From NCBI RefSeq assembly GCF_022347765.1, contig NZ_JAKRFZ010000003.1, positions 124,001 to 188,000 of the forward strand: a DNA stretch of 64,000 bases, in the 5' to 3' direction. The notes beneath the pieces are model-generated. The model was not told where the DNA came from and made no database searches. It worked only from the letters and a program-made list of their open reading frames with translations. Source of the DNA: Pseudoalteromonas sp. OOF1S-7. Its GTDB lineage: Bacteria > Pseudomonadota > Gammaproteobacteria > Enterobacterales > Alteromonadaceae. Numbering within the stretch: position 1 is the stretch's first letter; each line of letters starts with the position of its first letter. This document shows positions 16,901 through 26,600 of this stretch, piece after piece. The position numbers were made by a program, and so were the translations under genes.

Positions 16901-19503
16901 GGGTGTCTGCATCGGCCTCTATTTGCTTTGATTTTTCGGTATTTGAAATATTCCATCCGCTAAGCTGGGGCGGCACCTTGGTATTGCTGGATGATATCTT
17001 CGATGATACACAGCTCAATGATGAGATAGTGTTGCTCTCTGCCGTACCGTCCGTTTTTGCGACACTGCTGAGTAAAGGTATGATCCCGGATTCTGTGGAG
17101 TGCGTGGCATTTTCCGGAGAAGCCGTGACCAAAAAAGTCGCGCAAGATGCTTATAAAACCAATATCAAGTATGTCTACAATCTGTACGGTCCAGCGGAAG
17201 ATACGGTATTTACCACCTTTAAGCTCATTCCGAAAGGAGATGACGAGCCCGTCTCCATAGGGGAGGTCATCGCGGGTAAACGAGTCTATATTCTGGATGA
17301 TGCACTGAACCCAGTGCCAGAGGGGGTCCCAGGCGAGCTGTATATTGCTGGTGCAGGGTTAGCAAAAGGTTACCACAATCAACCAGAATTGACCGCGGAA
17401 CGGTTTTTAACGGACCGGTTTGCGCAAAACGGCGAACGTATGTATAAAACGGGCGACCTTGTAAGGTTTAACCGGGCCACCGGCCTGGAGCACTTAGGGC
17501 GCCTGGACGATCAGGTCAAAGTGAATGGCTTCAGAATAGAGCTGGCTGAAATCGAAGCCAATATCAGTTCCAGAGACTATATCGAACAGGCGGTTGTGGT
17601 TGCCCATAACGACGCACATCGAGGCAAAGTGCTGGTGGCCTACTACACGTTTAGTGAAGCCATGAAGGATGATAAATCCGATGAATTACGGGAATACTTA
17701 GGCTCAGTATTGCCGAGATATATGGTACCTGGCGTTTATATGCAGCTGGATAAGATGCCATTATCCAGCAACGGTAAGTTGCTGCGCAAGCAATTACCCG
17801 ATCCATTTGCCAAAGAAATTGTGGCAGAGCAAAATCAGCAACCAATAGGCAAAGTTGAAGAAGACGTGGCGGCAATTTGGCAATCACTGTTCAACATCCC
17901 CCATGTCAGCAGACATGACTGTTTCTTCCGTCTGGGTGGACACTCACTTATGTCGATTGAAATTATTCGCCAAATCAAAGCACGCTTTGGGTTGAATATT
18001 GCTGTAGCGGATATTTTTAAACATTCGGTGCTGGCAGACTTCTGTCGCCATTTGGAAAGCCAGACTCAGACTCACAGTCAGAGCCAGCTACAGGCATTCA
18101 GTCGCGGTGCGGTTGATGAACCTGCCCCTCTGACTTATTTACAAGAAGAGTTTTGGTATCTGCACCATTATCAGCATGCCGAGTCAGTGAATAATTTAAG
18201 TATCGAAATTGATTTTTCCGGGACGCTGAACAAAAGTGCGGCGAACTCTGCTTTGCAACAAGTTGTACAACGACATGAAAACTTTCGCACACGTTTTGCG
18301 TATTCTGACGGTCAGTTGCTGCAAAGTGTAGCGCGAGATTTTCAGCCAGAATTTTCCCACGCGTGGATATCAGTAGCCGATTTTGAAAGCTGGAAGCGTG
18401 ATTTCGTTAAGCAAGCTTTCGATTTAGCGCAGCCAGGGCAATTTCGACTGCAGTTTGTAGAGTCTGTGTCCGGGCACTATAAGATGGTTCTGGTGGTGCA
18501 TCACATCATTGCCGATTATCAGTCTTTAAATGTGTTTATTCAGGAGTTTATCGAGCTTTATAGTGCCGAAGTGGAAAACCGGGCTGCCAACCTGACTGAG
18601 ATGCAGTTCCAGCTGAGTGATTACGCTCGCTATTTACGTAGCGAAGCACAATCCTCACTGATTCAACAGGACAGTGAATTCTGGCGTGACAAGCTCAACC
18701 CGCTCCCAGCACCCTTGGCGTTGCCTTATGACAATAAAGTCGATGAGCACTCGCGCTTTAGCGGTCAGGCGTTAGCGCCATTAACGTTGGATATAGCGGC
18801 AGTAAAATCGATATCAGAAAGTTGTGCGATTACCCACTATATGACCCTGAACATTCTGTTTTCTCTGGTACTTAATCAATACAAAGTAACAGATGATTTC
18901 CTGATATTTTCACCCCTGGATATGAGGGATGACGAACTGTTCAATCGCATAATAGGGCCCATGCTCAACGTTACTGCTTTTACGCATAAAATTGATTTGT
19001 CTGCTTGTTTCTCTGAGCTTGCACAACAGTTCAAGCAAGATATGTACGACGCCTTTAAGCACAAACATGTGCCTTTTGGCAGCCTGTTTAGAGAAGTAAA
19101 GGAGCAGCAGGGTGAGCAAGAAACCGGCTATCAGATCTGGTTCAACTACCTTAATGGAATGGAGTCGACATATGAGCTGCCGGATGCGTCGATGCACCTT
19201 AATCTGAAAGATGATGATGTGTCGAAATACGAACTGATGCTGGTGGTGACGGAATTGTCTGACCGACTGGAGTTAGTGTTCAAATTTAACGCCGGCTTGT
19301 TCAGGTCCACCACAATTGAATCAATCAAGCAGGATTTCGACCTTATTTTTAAACTGCTACATGAAAACCCGACGCGAAAGATAAACGACATTTTAATGCG
19401 CTTAGCACAAAGTAAAAAACAGCGTGCAGCAGTTGAACAAGAGCAACTCGTAGCACGTGGTGCTTCAACACTTAAACAATTTGTAAAACGAAAAAATCGT
19501 TGA
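7948..19503 (+). CDS. NRPS-1: C-A(Gly)-T-C-A(Asn)-T-C-A(?)-T-C
   Basis: A 3851-aa cytosolic assembly-line protein with three full modules and an extra terminal C domain. An N-terminal linker is followed by C1 (40-480, HHIISDS), A1 (500-1160), T1 (Ser1207), C2 (1270-1700, HHIVADD), A2 (1725-2225), T2 (Ser2277), C3 (2330-2770, HHIASDG), A3 (2790-3290), T3 (Ser3333) and C4 (3385-3810, HHIIADY at about 3518). Specificity residues read against GrsA positions give DILQLGMIW for A1 (glycine-type), DATKVGEVG for A2 (asparagine-type) and DFFSASLVF for A3 (no match I know). A1 carries a roughly 165-residue insertion between motifs A4 and A5. No epimerization or thioesterase domain is visible. Ending in a C domain implies hand-over to a downstream T domain, most simply that of NRPS-2. 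A weak ribosome binding site (TAGGT) precedes the ATG. Confidence 0.95.
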   Translation: MDFQNNSVSADRKALLKAILEKKGISNNKTATEIPKRSTLTPAPASLAQQRMWLLEQIESNRAVQNMSGKLNIDGDLDTQKWCETFQVLVQRHEILRTHFQQREGAVCQIIAPRCDMPLEVIDLCGNSVAQQQAVLTECETEESLRPFDLEHGPLLRGKLIALERNKHVFYLTMHHIISDSWSLGVLFQEIQAIYQSLIDPEASLHPAPQLQYADFACWEGRDDKASTGVEYWRKHLEGAPELLSLPTDFARPAQQSFNGQRINVAINPCLTHGLKQLARKHNLTLFQLLFAGWSATLSKLSGQSDVVLGVPVAARGNKALENMIGLFTNTLAIRNNVPSGASILQYLQDTKSNVVNGFGHQDVAFERVVEALQPSRNMSHSPVFQSLIVLQSAPTAQAALPGLTIDMTEVASNSELFDLSLNLEEKGDQIVGWLNFATDLFSDSTISTWFSYFNNVLNQFVIDEHQQLADVSLMTESNKARILQSRNDTAGPLSEREQITDRLESVAVSQADKTALLFRDSTVSFARLNGQANQLARHLLAQGIKPADRVGVCLERSIDMVVALLAVLKAGAVYVPLDPAYPVARLNYMQNDAALRGIITQAELKEILSADTQQALIQTVLDDANTLAAIAEQSADNLNITPERDNHNLAYLIHTSGSTGQPKGVMVTHRNVINFFNALDNHFGVSESSGVWLNVTSINFDISVLELFWTLSRGETIVIAPEKPAVTHRHELARVELRPACATTSCSAAGLKNVIFSDLAKPGDVANQPLKLHLCVVTTAGSEERVKAHLEHHLVEALSDNASQGAQDTIHQYVHQHAIIGDVEYCHARLLDYSERGVAHIELFINEGLSAEEQQQQRALADALVQRFEQTRRQQIWLAKCVDNAQAPDQLMRQHGVNKLQCTPSLAKSLLQQAGGREALSALDLLLIGGEACSADLATKLTALSIGKICNMYGPTETTIWSAISEINSARVTLGGPLLNTQFYVLDEHLQLLPEGVVGELYIAGSGVSKGYFNRPELTGDRFIPNPFHAHYPAHGDIMYKTGDLVRWTAAGELEFIGRADNQVKVSGHRIELDEIVAKLNTHPLVSDAVVRVSEQTEQLAAWVTLNAQPQDGNLSASFRQFLRTKLPEFMVPSHFVAVDEFPLTPNGKVDLKALPALCSEQSGNSRRRPETEIEKRLVALYSAALALPGDSISTDSSFFALGGSSLKAVNLISELRQCLTTALPVKVIYQYPSILELANYLTTELGVESLSQTHAESEFPILDETQQDYACSFAQQNMWFAETISAPEYSDYAMTGMFELKGTLDVAQLQTALDKLLADNATLRTSFAERDGEIVQQVHNSGVFPLAVTEVEAGGTYQTRLSAIVAQYARYKFDLSQVPLIRGTLLKVSDRQSFLVICLHHIVADDWSLELIYQQICQNYARETVQLGVPYARYAEWQKQQYGNVNDVPGAADLNYWQAYLQGAPATTLLPYDFPASNKADLSGKTQEFTIEGALFDACLAFCQKHEVNLFTLTYAAWALVVHKVTGQSEAVLGVPVANRPQKEVSNTIGLFMNLVALRTRFNEETPVSAFLNDIKASLIQAIEHQQLPFSLLVEALKTNRVTDHHPLFQSMFSFHNKVTNNAKLQDMEIIPHSVEQGISRYNTVFNLYESDDVLTVKLDYSAQLYASATISQWQDLFLSVLNQITTKGTQILSDINVEGKSTSPALLPVQSISDVPSGQQTVQCWQHCVTEAAQQFPDTIAVYSQYKQLTYAELEHQSNQVANYLCAQGFGPGDNIAIVMNNCPELLVATLGIAKSGASFVPVDPDAPQKRIEYIVRDSGARLICTDDTASAKAQACLRETLSLTDAEGRALLAKQDALAESLLSISDPDARCYVLYTSGSTGKPKGVEIQHSNLMHYLRHATHHYLRKNVTLSVVSSGLYFDATITSLLAPLCNGLTVKLLDKEQLIDGLVASLSSDQASLFKLTPAHLEMISAKLSQPVATPHLMVIGGEALYRSTVQRIQHWLPAATLINEYGPTETVVGCSTFDCSNAELTEERVPIGKPIEGIDFFVLDEQQRLLNKGMEGELYIAGNGVGRGYLNDPEKTALAFIDNPFSFSQYQTFYKTGDRVRELADGNFEFLGRTDEQIKLRGYRIEPDEIALQMSAIDGIKDSLILLDESDPQDKKLIAFYEQDSAGPLSAPQVGEIKTTLQQSLPDYMVPAIFCQVSQWPLTANGKVDRKALLASDYQYSQSEYVPPAPGVETQLASIWSVLLKVEQDKIGATDSFFDLGGHSLLGVRLVSHIRKTLNKELPINVVFNAPTIRELAELMTGAEQQTSQSMAKIPRNQTQYPASSGQKRLWFIDRLNDGSWGYNMPGAFMATGPLDLDIANQAMRAVIQRQEVLRTRIAETPEIVQILDAEFEFNIDVYDFSDREDSIEHARQLAEQEKYRPFDLSSDLMIRVLYIRVAPDANNNPRGVILYNIHHIASDGWSQGVLLKEFMAHYNAIYHHTKPDVPELDVQYIDYAHWQHELLQKDEVEKQEKYWQEQFQGVSSLHSIPLDYERPTIKSYQGKFVRGLVNNEVRDKLLQVAKKHDMTLHMLLHAMLSLVISKNSNNHDVVIGMPVANRTKTELESIMGYFINTLVIRVDTDFANISDYLAHAKQVILEAHANQHVPFEKLVQLSGVHRSNQFTPLYQIQFNMNTNENVELQLPGMAFEPFDIQDAQAKFDLEFLASETEAGLHLDWLYDVTVFKEETIARINAHMEYLLNNLCEQTVAEAPSDKMSNLALMSTAEQQRLVAQHVSPARYPHPSCIHHFFETQAAQYPERTAIKFKGEQISYEQLNARANQLGHYLREQGVAPNHIIGICLPRGIDMIVAIYAVLKVGATYLALDPQYPESRLQTMIADAEPVLVLGEQPTRNITADSTVQYQVFAELQSEVSRYPVDNLPAPVAQTTDSLAYVIYTSGSTGKPKGVAVAHSSVSLLMHWCKEVFTEHQRTGVSASASICFDFSVFEIFHPLSWGGTLVLLDDIFDDTQLNDEIVLLSAVPSVFATLLSKGMIPDSVECVAFSGEAVTKKVAQDAYKTNIKYVYNLYGPAEDTVFTTFKLIPKGDDEPVSIGEVIAGKRVYILDDALNPVPEGVPGELYIAGAGLAKGYHNQPELTAERFLTDRFAQNGERMYKTGDLVRFNRATGLEHLGRLDDQVKVNGFRIELAEIEANISSRDYIEQAVVVAHNDAHRGKVLVAYYTFSEAMKDDKSDELREYLGSVLPRYMVPGVYMQLDKMPLSSNGKLLRKQLPDPFAKEIVAEQNQQPIGKVEEDVAAIWQSLFNIPHVSRHDCFFRLGGHSLMSIEIIRQIKARFGLNIAVADIFKHSVLADFCRHLESQTQTHSQSQLQAFSRGAVDEPAPLTYLQEEFWYLHHYQHAESVNNLSIEIDFSGTLNKSAANSALQQVVQRHENFRTRFAYSDGQLLQSVARDFQPEFSHAWISVADFESWKRDFVKQAFDLAQPGQFRLQFVESVSGHYKMVLVVHHIIADYQSLNVFIQEFIELYSAEVENRAANLTEMQFQLSDYARYLRSEAQSSLIQQDSEFWRDKLNPLPAPLALPYDNKVDEHSRFSGQALAPLTLDIAAVKSISESCAITHYMTLNILFSLVLNQYKVTDDFLIFSPLDMRDDELFNRIIGPMLNVTAFTHKIDLSACFSELAQQFKQDMYDAFKHKHVPFGSLFREVKEQQGEQETGYQIWFNYLNGMESTYELPDASMHLNLKDDDVSKYELMLVVTELSDRLELVFKFNAGLFRSTTIESIKQDFDLIFKLLHENPTRKINDILMRLAQSKKQRAAVEQEQLVARGASTLKQFVKRKNR
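10114..10617 (+). other. Insertion in A1: probable remnant of a luciferase-like monooxygenase domain
   Basis: Residues about 723-890 of NRPS-1 interrupt the usual A4-A5 spacing (FDISVLELFW before, LQCTPS after). The Gly-type A domain of the minus-strand NRPS has the normal short spacing. The second half of the insertion, with AIIGDVEYCHARLLDYSERG followed by VAHIELFINEG, resembles the C-terminal part of natural-product luciferase-like monooxygenase domains, which are known to sit inside A domains. The N-terminal flavin-binding part typical of that family is not present. The frame is open throughout. This was recognised by eye, not by a search. Confidence 0.55.
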
Positions 19504-19517
19504 TAAGGAGAGTCATT

Positions 19518-20522
19518 GTGTCACTCGATATGCCCAAACTTAAAGAACAAAAAAGAACAAAAAAGCTCATTGTGCCGCAGACACCTTTCACTGAATCTCA
19601 TTTATTCGGTGCAGATGAATTTGGCTGGTTGATCGATGTCTCAAAGAGCAAACCAAATGCCGCATCCTGGCTTGCGCAAAACAAAGCGTTGATCAATACC
19701 AGATTAAATGAAAAAGGTGCAGTGCTGATCAGGGGGACCGCTTTTGATGGTATCCCGGATTTTGATGATTTCATTTGCGAGGTGGGGGAAAAGCTCAGTT
19801 ACGAGTACCGTTCGACGCCTCGTTCGGAGTTAAAAGGCAGAGTCTATACCTCCACAAACTATCCTGCGTCCGAATGGATCCCGTTGCATAATGAAAATGC
19901 CTATTCGGCGGTTTATCCCAATAAAGTGATTTTTGGTTGTCAGCAGGCCCCTGAGACCGGAGGCTCTACAACATTGGCAGACAGCAATCGCATATTTGAG
20001 TTATTGCCTGAGCAAGTCAGAGAGAAGTTTCAACGCTTTGGTGTCAAATATGTACGTAATATGGGGATGGGCTTTGATTTACATTGGCATGAAGTCTTTC
20101 AGACTCAGGACAAGGACAAAGTGGCACAGATCTGCTCAGCGATGGGGATCAACTTTACCTGGAATGGGGAGATGTTGCGCACTGAACAAACGTTGCCGGC
20201 AGCAAAAATCCACCCCGTTTCGAAGTTAAATATTTGGTTTAATCAAGCCCATCTGTTTCATTATTCGTCTATCCCTCAAGACATAGCGGAAGAACTGATC
20301 AGTGCCTTTGGCGAAGAGGCGCTGCCTCGCAATGCTTATTATGGTGATGGTAGTCCACTGGAAGTTGACGTACTGGACACCATTAATCAGACCTATGAAC
20401 AATGCTTAAAAGCATTTCCGTGGCAAAAGGGCGACTTACTGGTGGTGGATAACTTGCGTGTCGCCCATGGCAGACAGCCGTTTACCGGTGAGCGAACCAT
20501 TCTAACGGGGATGACTTTATAA
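19518..20522 (+). CDS. SyrP-like Fe(II)/2-oxoglutarate hydroxylase 1 (TauD family)
   Basis: This is predicted to beta-hydroxylate a carrier-bound amino acid, most likely Asp or Asn, as SyrP and related siderophore enzymes do. The facial triad is visible: His124 and Glu126 in HNENAY (HxE rather than HxD, as in SyrP-like enzymes) and distal His317 in VAHGRQPF, with the 2-oxoglutarate-binding Arg at about 326. The GTG at 19518 is chosen because AAGGAG lies 7 bases upstream; the longer TTG frame would start inside the NRPS-1 stop region. The gene begins 14 bp after NRPS-1 and lies 97 bp before NRPS-2, whose first A domain reads as Asp-specific, so Asp on NRPS-2 is the best candidate substrate. 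The 334-aa length is normal. Confidence 0.85.
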   Translation: MSLDMPKLKEQKRTKKLIVPQTPFTESHLFGADEFGWLIDVSKSKPNAASWLAQNKALINTRLNEKGAVLIRGTAFDGIPDFDDFICEVGEKLSYEYRSTPRSELKGRVYTSTNYPASEWIPLHNENAYSAVYPNKVIFGCQQAPETGGSTTLADSNRIFELLPEQVREKFQRFGVKYVRNMGMGFDLHWHEVFQTQDKDKVAQICSAMGINFTWNGEMLRTEQTLPAAKIHPVSKLNIWFNQAHLFHYSSIPQDIAEELISAFGEEALPRNAYYGDGSPLEVDVLDTINQTYEQCLKAFPWQKGDLLVVDNLRVAHGRQPFTGERTILTGMTL

Positions 20523-20619
20523 CCCGGAACATGTTTGGACTGTCAGCCCAGTAAGTGTGTAAAGCACGGAAAATGAACACAACTTGTAACCTGTGAATTA
20601 TTATCAATAGGACTCATTA

Positions 20620-23600
20620 ATGGACACTTCTTCTCACGAAGGTTATGCCTTATCACCAGAACAAAAGTTTCAATGGCAGCAGAGCCAGCAATTTAATCGT
20701 CATAGCCTGCTAAGCGTCGGAGCTACGATCGAAGGGCAGTTTCAGCCTGTGGCTTTTGAACAAGCCATTGCAGAGCTGTTAGCAAAGTTTGAGATCTTAC
20801 GGTGTGACTATACGGAGTCAGGACAGGATGGCTTTCCTCTGCAGTTTATCGTTGATAACGCCGCTGCCACGAAGATTACGCTACCCGGTTTCGAGTCACC
20901 AGAAAAAAGTCTGGCTGACTTTCATCAGCAATTACGGCACCAGACGGGACATTTTTATTGGTCCGTTCAACAAACCGCGGATGCGGATAAGTCATTCATT
21001 GTGTTTGGCGGCTCGCAATTGCAACTGGATACCCGTAGCCTGCAGTTGCTGATACAGGACGTGGTGACTCGTTTGAACTCTCAGGGGTGTGCGGATCATG
21101 ATGAAGAGGTACTGCATTATATTGACCTGGTCGACTGGTTTACAGAGCAAACAGAGGAACAAGACAGTTCCTCTCAGCAGCTGATAACCGTACCGCAACG
21201 AGAGAAGCAGCCCGGGTGTTTTCTCCGTAATCAACTCCCTCAGTGCGATGTCAGTGCGACGACTTTTGCGCTCAATGAACAACACTGGGAGCGAATTCGC
21301 GACATAAGTCTCACGTCAGAGATAGCGCCGGAAGATGTGATACTGTCTGTGTGGCAGCTAACTTTGGCAACGGTTTTGGACGCGTCGACCTATAGTATGA
21401 CACTGGTCACTGACGGCCGTAATTACCCTGAATTAAAAGACGTGATTGGTCCTTTAGCCAGGCAAGTGAATTACCAGGCTGAGATCCATAATGAGCAATC
21501 TTTTCAGGCTTTTTGTGTCGAGACATCCCATGCTTGTGCGCAGTTAAAAACAATACAAAACTATTGTGATCCGCTCGATTGTGGATTTGTACTTGACAGA
21601 TTAAATCTTGGCTTTCAGTCACTTCGCTTATGGGATGGCAGCAGTACTGCGCGCTCACTGAAACTGACATCGGGTTGTGTAATCAAAGACATGAATCAGG
21701 ATGTGTTTCTTCATTGCTGTAGTGCGGACAGTGAGATGCGCTTAACACTGGGAGTAAATCAGGCGCGTACTGAAAAGGGACTGATGGACTATCTCAGGTT
21801 TACCTTTGAGCAATTGATGCAGCACTTTCTCTGTGCGCCTGAGCAATTGACTGCTGACAGACACCAATTCAGAACGCAATATTCAAAAGTCCTTGCTGCA
21901 CGTAATTTCACTGGTGATACGGCAATAACAGTCAAGCCCACATTCCACGGACAATTCGAATATCAAACCAGTTTGACGCCTGACAATATTGCCGTGATTG
22001 GCGTCGATCAACAAGAATATACTTTTAACGACATAAACCGTCTTGCAAACAGCCTGGCGCGACGCTTAGTGTCAAACGGCGTCAAACCAGGCGATCGTGT
22101 TGCACTGTTTTTGGGGCGCTCCGTTGAAACTCTGGTGAGTATTTTGGCGGTATGTAAAGCAGGGGGGTGTTATGTGCCGGTGGACGTTGAATACCCTGAA
22201 GCACGTATCGCTTATATTTTTCGCGATGCCAGTATTCGACAGTGTTTGACTACATCACATTATGTATCCAGGTTAGCGTCCCTCAGCGATGCCGGTATTA
22301 TGGTATTACCTGAGCTGTCGGTGATGTGGGATGAAGCTGCTGAAAACCTGGCTTTGGCGGTGTCAGCTGCTGATCCTGTATATACGATTTATACTTCTGG
22401 CTCTACCGGGGAACCCAAAGGGGTGCAGGTACGGCATCAGAATTTAATGAATTACCTCAACTGGATAACACAATTAGTCACTTTAACGCCGGATAACATT
22501 ACCCCGTTTTTTGCCACGGTGAGTTTTGACTCAACGGTGAGTAGCTTATTTCCACCTTTAATGACGGGTAATCCTGTTGCTGTTATTGCGGAAGGGCAGG
22601 AACTCGAAGCACTAAAGCACTTTTTGTGTGCCGATAAGCAATCGGGGATCTTAAAAATTACCGCATCCCTGATGCAACTGGTTTTAGAGCAATTACCCGA
22701 CGGGCCTTTGCCTGCCGGACCAAAGTATATCTTGCTGGGCGGAGAGACACTGCCGAAACAACTGGCAGAAGCTCTGCGGGTTCGTTTTCCACACAGTAAA
22801 ATCATTAACCATTACGGACCAACTGAAACGACTGTAGGGGCATGTTTTTCCGATCTCACCGATACCTGGCCCGAAACGGAACTGGTTCCTGTTGGGCGGC
22901 CAGTGAGCCATGGGCAAGTGTACATTTTGGACGATCAGCAGAACTTAGTTGCGCCGACTCTGGAAGGAGAAATTGTCATTGCCGGAAAAGGGGTGGCGCT
23001 TGGCTATCTCAACCGGCCTGAACAAACTCATGCCGCGTTTGTCAGCAATACGATTGACCCGAAGTTGAGTGACAAAATGTATCGCACCGGTGATATGGGC
23101 AGGCAGCGTCTTGATGGCCAAATCGAGTTTTTAGGCCGTAAAGATCAACAAATTAAACTCAATGGCTATCGGATTGAACTACAAGAAATTGAAGCCGCTA
23201 TTCAGGGGTTTGAGGGCGTGATGAGTGGCCATGTTGTGGTTACGCAATGGCAGGATGGCCGGCAGAAGCTTAATGCTTACGTGAAAACCCGGACACCGGA
23301 TTTTGACAGTGTGGCTTTACGCAGTCACCTGAATGCCGTCCTGCCCAGGTTTATGGTACCAAGTGATTACTTTCAGATAGCAGAAGTCCCGCTTAACCAC
23401 AATGGTAAGCTGGACCGCAAGGCTTTGTTGGCATTGAGTGACAATCCAGTTTCACTGGATACGCAGTTTGAGGCCGCTGAATCAGCATCCGAGATCGCTC
23501 TGGTTCAAATCTGGGAAAAGTTACTAAATAAATCCAATATCGGTGTGGGCCATAACTTTCTGGCTCTGGGGGGAGACTCGATCAAGCTGATTCAGATGCG

Positions 23601-26600
23601 TGTCGAACTAAAGAAACTGGGTTACGACGTATCGTTGCAGCAGATGCTGAAATCAGCAAATCTCAAAGCCCTTGCTGCCACACTGGATAGTCAGGTGGCA
23701 TCGGTGACGCAATCCGAGCGTCTGCAACCGATGCAGCTGGTCCCGGCGCAGGACCGGAGTGCGTTGCCTCAGACATGTGAAAATGCCTACCCTCTATCAA
23801 GACTGCAACTTGGCATGTTGATGCACAGTCAGCAAAACGGTCTTTACATCGATGTGGACAACTTCAAAATTGCTGCACCGGTGGATCTGGAAAAGCTTCA
23901 GTCTGTGGTGGATGACATCGTAGCAGCGCATCCGGTGTTAAGAACCTCATTTGATTTAACGAGTTACTCCATACCGCTGCAACTAGTCAATAAAACGGTT
24001 AAAGTACCGGTGGAGTATTATGATTTGTCTGCTGAAAGCAGCACATCTCAGCAGGCGCTTATCAGTGAGCTAGAGCACACTATTCAGCAAACTGGTTTTG
24101 ACTGGCGAAAGCCTGGTTTACTGCGTCTGGCTGTGATTGCCATCTCCCCAACAACTTTCCATTTAATTATCAGCCGACACCATGCCATTCTGGATGGCTT
24201 TAGTTCAGCACGGTTATTTGCTCAAATTGCCGAGTTATACAGCAACGGGAAGCACCACTTCGAGGACCATGATGTACTAGGTTATGATGCCTATATTGCA
24301 CAAGAGGTTGCCAGCCTTGGCTCGGAACACCAGATAAAGTACTGGTGCGAAAAACTGTCTGATGCAACAGCGCTGCGATTAGATGATACGCACCGTGTTC
24401 AGGGACAAGCGAGTACTAACCTGCGTCAGGGCGTGTATGAGTTTGAGTTGCATCGTGACTTGGTATGCAAAATTAAACACCTGGCAGGGCAATCGTCGAC
24501 CAATGTGAAAACGGTGCTGCTTAGCGCATTTATTAAGATGCTGGGGCATTTTTCTGGTAGGCAGGATGTGCTGACTGGCCTAGTTACCAACGGCCGTCCG
24601 GAGGTTGCTGGCGCTGAAAACACCCTCGGGTTGTTCCTGAACAACATGCCTTTCAGAATTGATTTGGTCGAATGTTCGTGGCGAGATCTTATCCAGCGGG
24701 TTTTTAATGAAGAGGTCGAAACACTGCCGTATCGCCTTCTGCCACTGTCTGAGATCTCGGCAAACACGGCAATTGAACTTCACTGTCTGTTTAATTTCAT
24801 CAAATACGATTTTTATCAGGCTCTGGATAACCTGAATGAATTTGAGGTGCTGTCTGCAAAGAGTCTGGCACGTAACAATATCGATCTGATGTTGTCTTGT
24901 ATGCATTCAGCGAATGGCGAGCAATTAACTTGTTCCTTCTATCACAGCCAGAACCACAGTTTAAACTATGTAAAGCAGCTTGCGAGTGTATATCAACACG
25001 TGCTCACTCTGATGGTGAATGACCAGAATCAAAGCCATTGCAAACAAGTATTATTAGAGTCTGCTGACGTGTCCCGGATTATGGCATTGGGTAAAGGAGC
25101 TGTCACTCCGTTATCTGAGCCGACATTCATCCACGGCATGTTTGATGTTGCAGCAAGACGTTACCCCCAGCAGCTGGCAGTAAATACCACACAATCTCAG
25201 CTAAGCTATGCACAACTGAGCCGCAAAGTGGAGCAATTGGCAAGACATCTGCAACATTCCGGAGTACAGAAAGGGGATCGCATCGGTGTTTATAAAACCC
25301 GGGACACAGATCTGATTGTGACCTTGCTGGCGAGTTTAAAAGTAGGGGCCTGCTATGTGCCACTGGACCCTAATTATCCTGAAGAGCGGATCCGCTATAT
25401 TCTCTCGGACGCACAACCTCGTGTTATTGTGACCGAACAGCAGTTCGTTTCAAGACTCGGTGAGAGTAAAACGCCGCTGTTGGTTTTGGATGAAGTCGTA
25501 CTGGAAGAGTGTGTATTCTCCGATGTGATTGTCCCGGACGCTCATCCGGATGATCTTGCTTATATTATCTATACCTCAGGCTCAACTGGCGCACCAAAAG
25601 GGGTGAAAATATCCCACAAGGCAGCGACAGGGCTTATTTCATGGGCCGCAGATACCTTTAGCCCGGCACAATACCGTGGCATGCTTGCAGCAACCTCTAT
25701 TTGTTTTGATCTGTCGGTATTTGAAATTTTCTTTCCTTTAACTCAGGGGGGAACTGTGCATCTGGTGAATGATGTGCTGGAATTTGCATCCCTGGATGCG
25801 GCGGATAACATCACATTTATCAATACTGTGCCCTCCGCGATTGAGAGGTTGCTTGATGCCGGCGTATCTTTGGCACATGTACAGGTTGCGGGTTTGGCAG
25901 GTGAACCGTTATCCAGAACTCTGGTCAACAAAGTGTATGGTGCTGGCGTTGAACACGTTTACAATCTGTATGGGCCGTCTGAGTACACAACTTATACGAC
26001 TTTTGCCCGGATTGATAAAGCGCTTGACGGGCCTGTCCCCATTGGTACTGCGGTCGCCAATACCGAGCTGTATGTGCTCGATCAGGCAATGAATCTGGTG
26101 CCAGCAGGAGTCCCGGGCGAGCTGTTTATCGCAGGGCGTGGCATTTCCTCCGGCTATTTCAATAAGCCGGAGCTGACCTGCAAGAGTTTTATCAGCCATA
26201 CCTTTGCAACGGGAGAAACTCGAACCCTTTATAAAACCGGAGACTTTGTCAGGTATGATGAAAACGGTATGCTGGAGTATCTTGGTCGCATAGATGAGCA
26301 AATTAAAATTCGTGGCTTCCGTATTGAATTAGGAGAAATACAGGCTGTCGTCAGCCAGTGTCCGCTGGTAGAGCAGGTGGTATTGACAGTGACTGGTGAA
26401 GGGGCTGATAAGCAGCTGCTTTGTTATGTGCGTACCTGCAATGAAAATGCGACAGAGCAGGCCGTAAAAGCACTGGTACACAGCCAGCTACCTAAACACC
26501 TGCATCCGGACTTTTTCATCTTTGTGGAAGCATTTGTGTTGACGCCAAATGGTAAAGTGGATAAGCAAAAATTGCCCGCACCGGTGCAAAAGCGCAGTCA

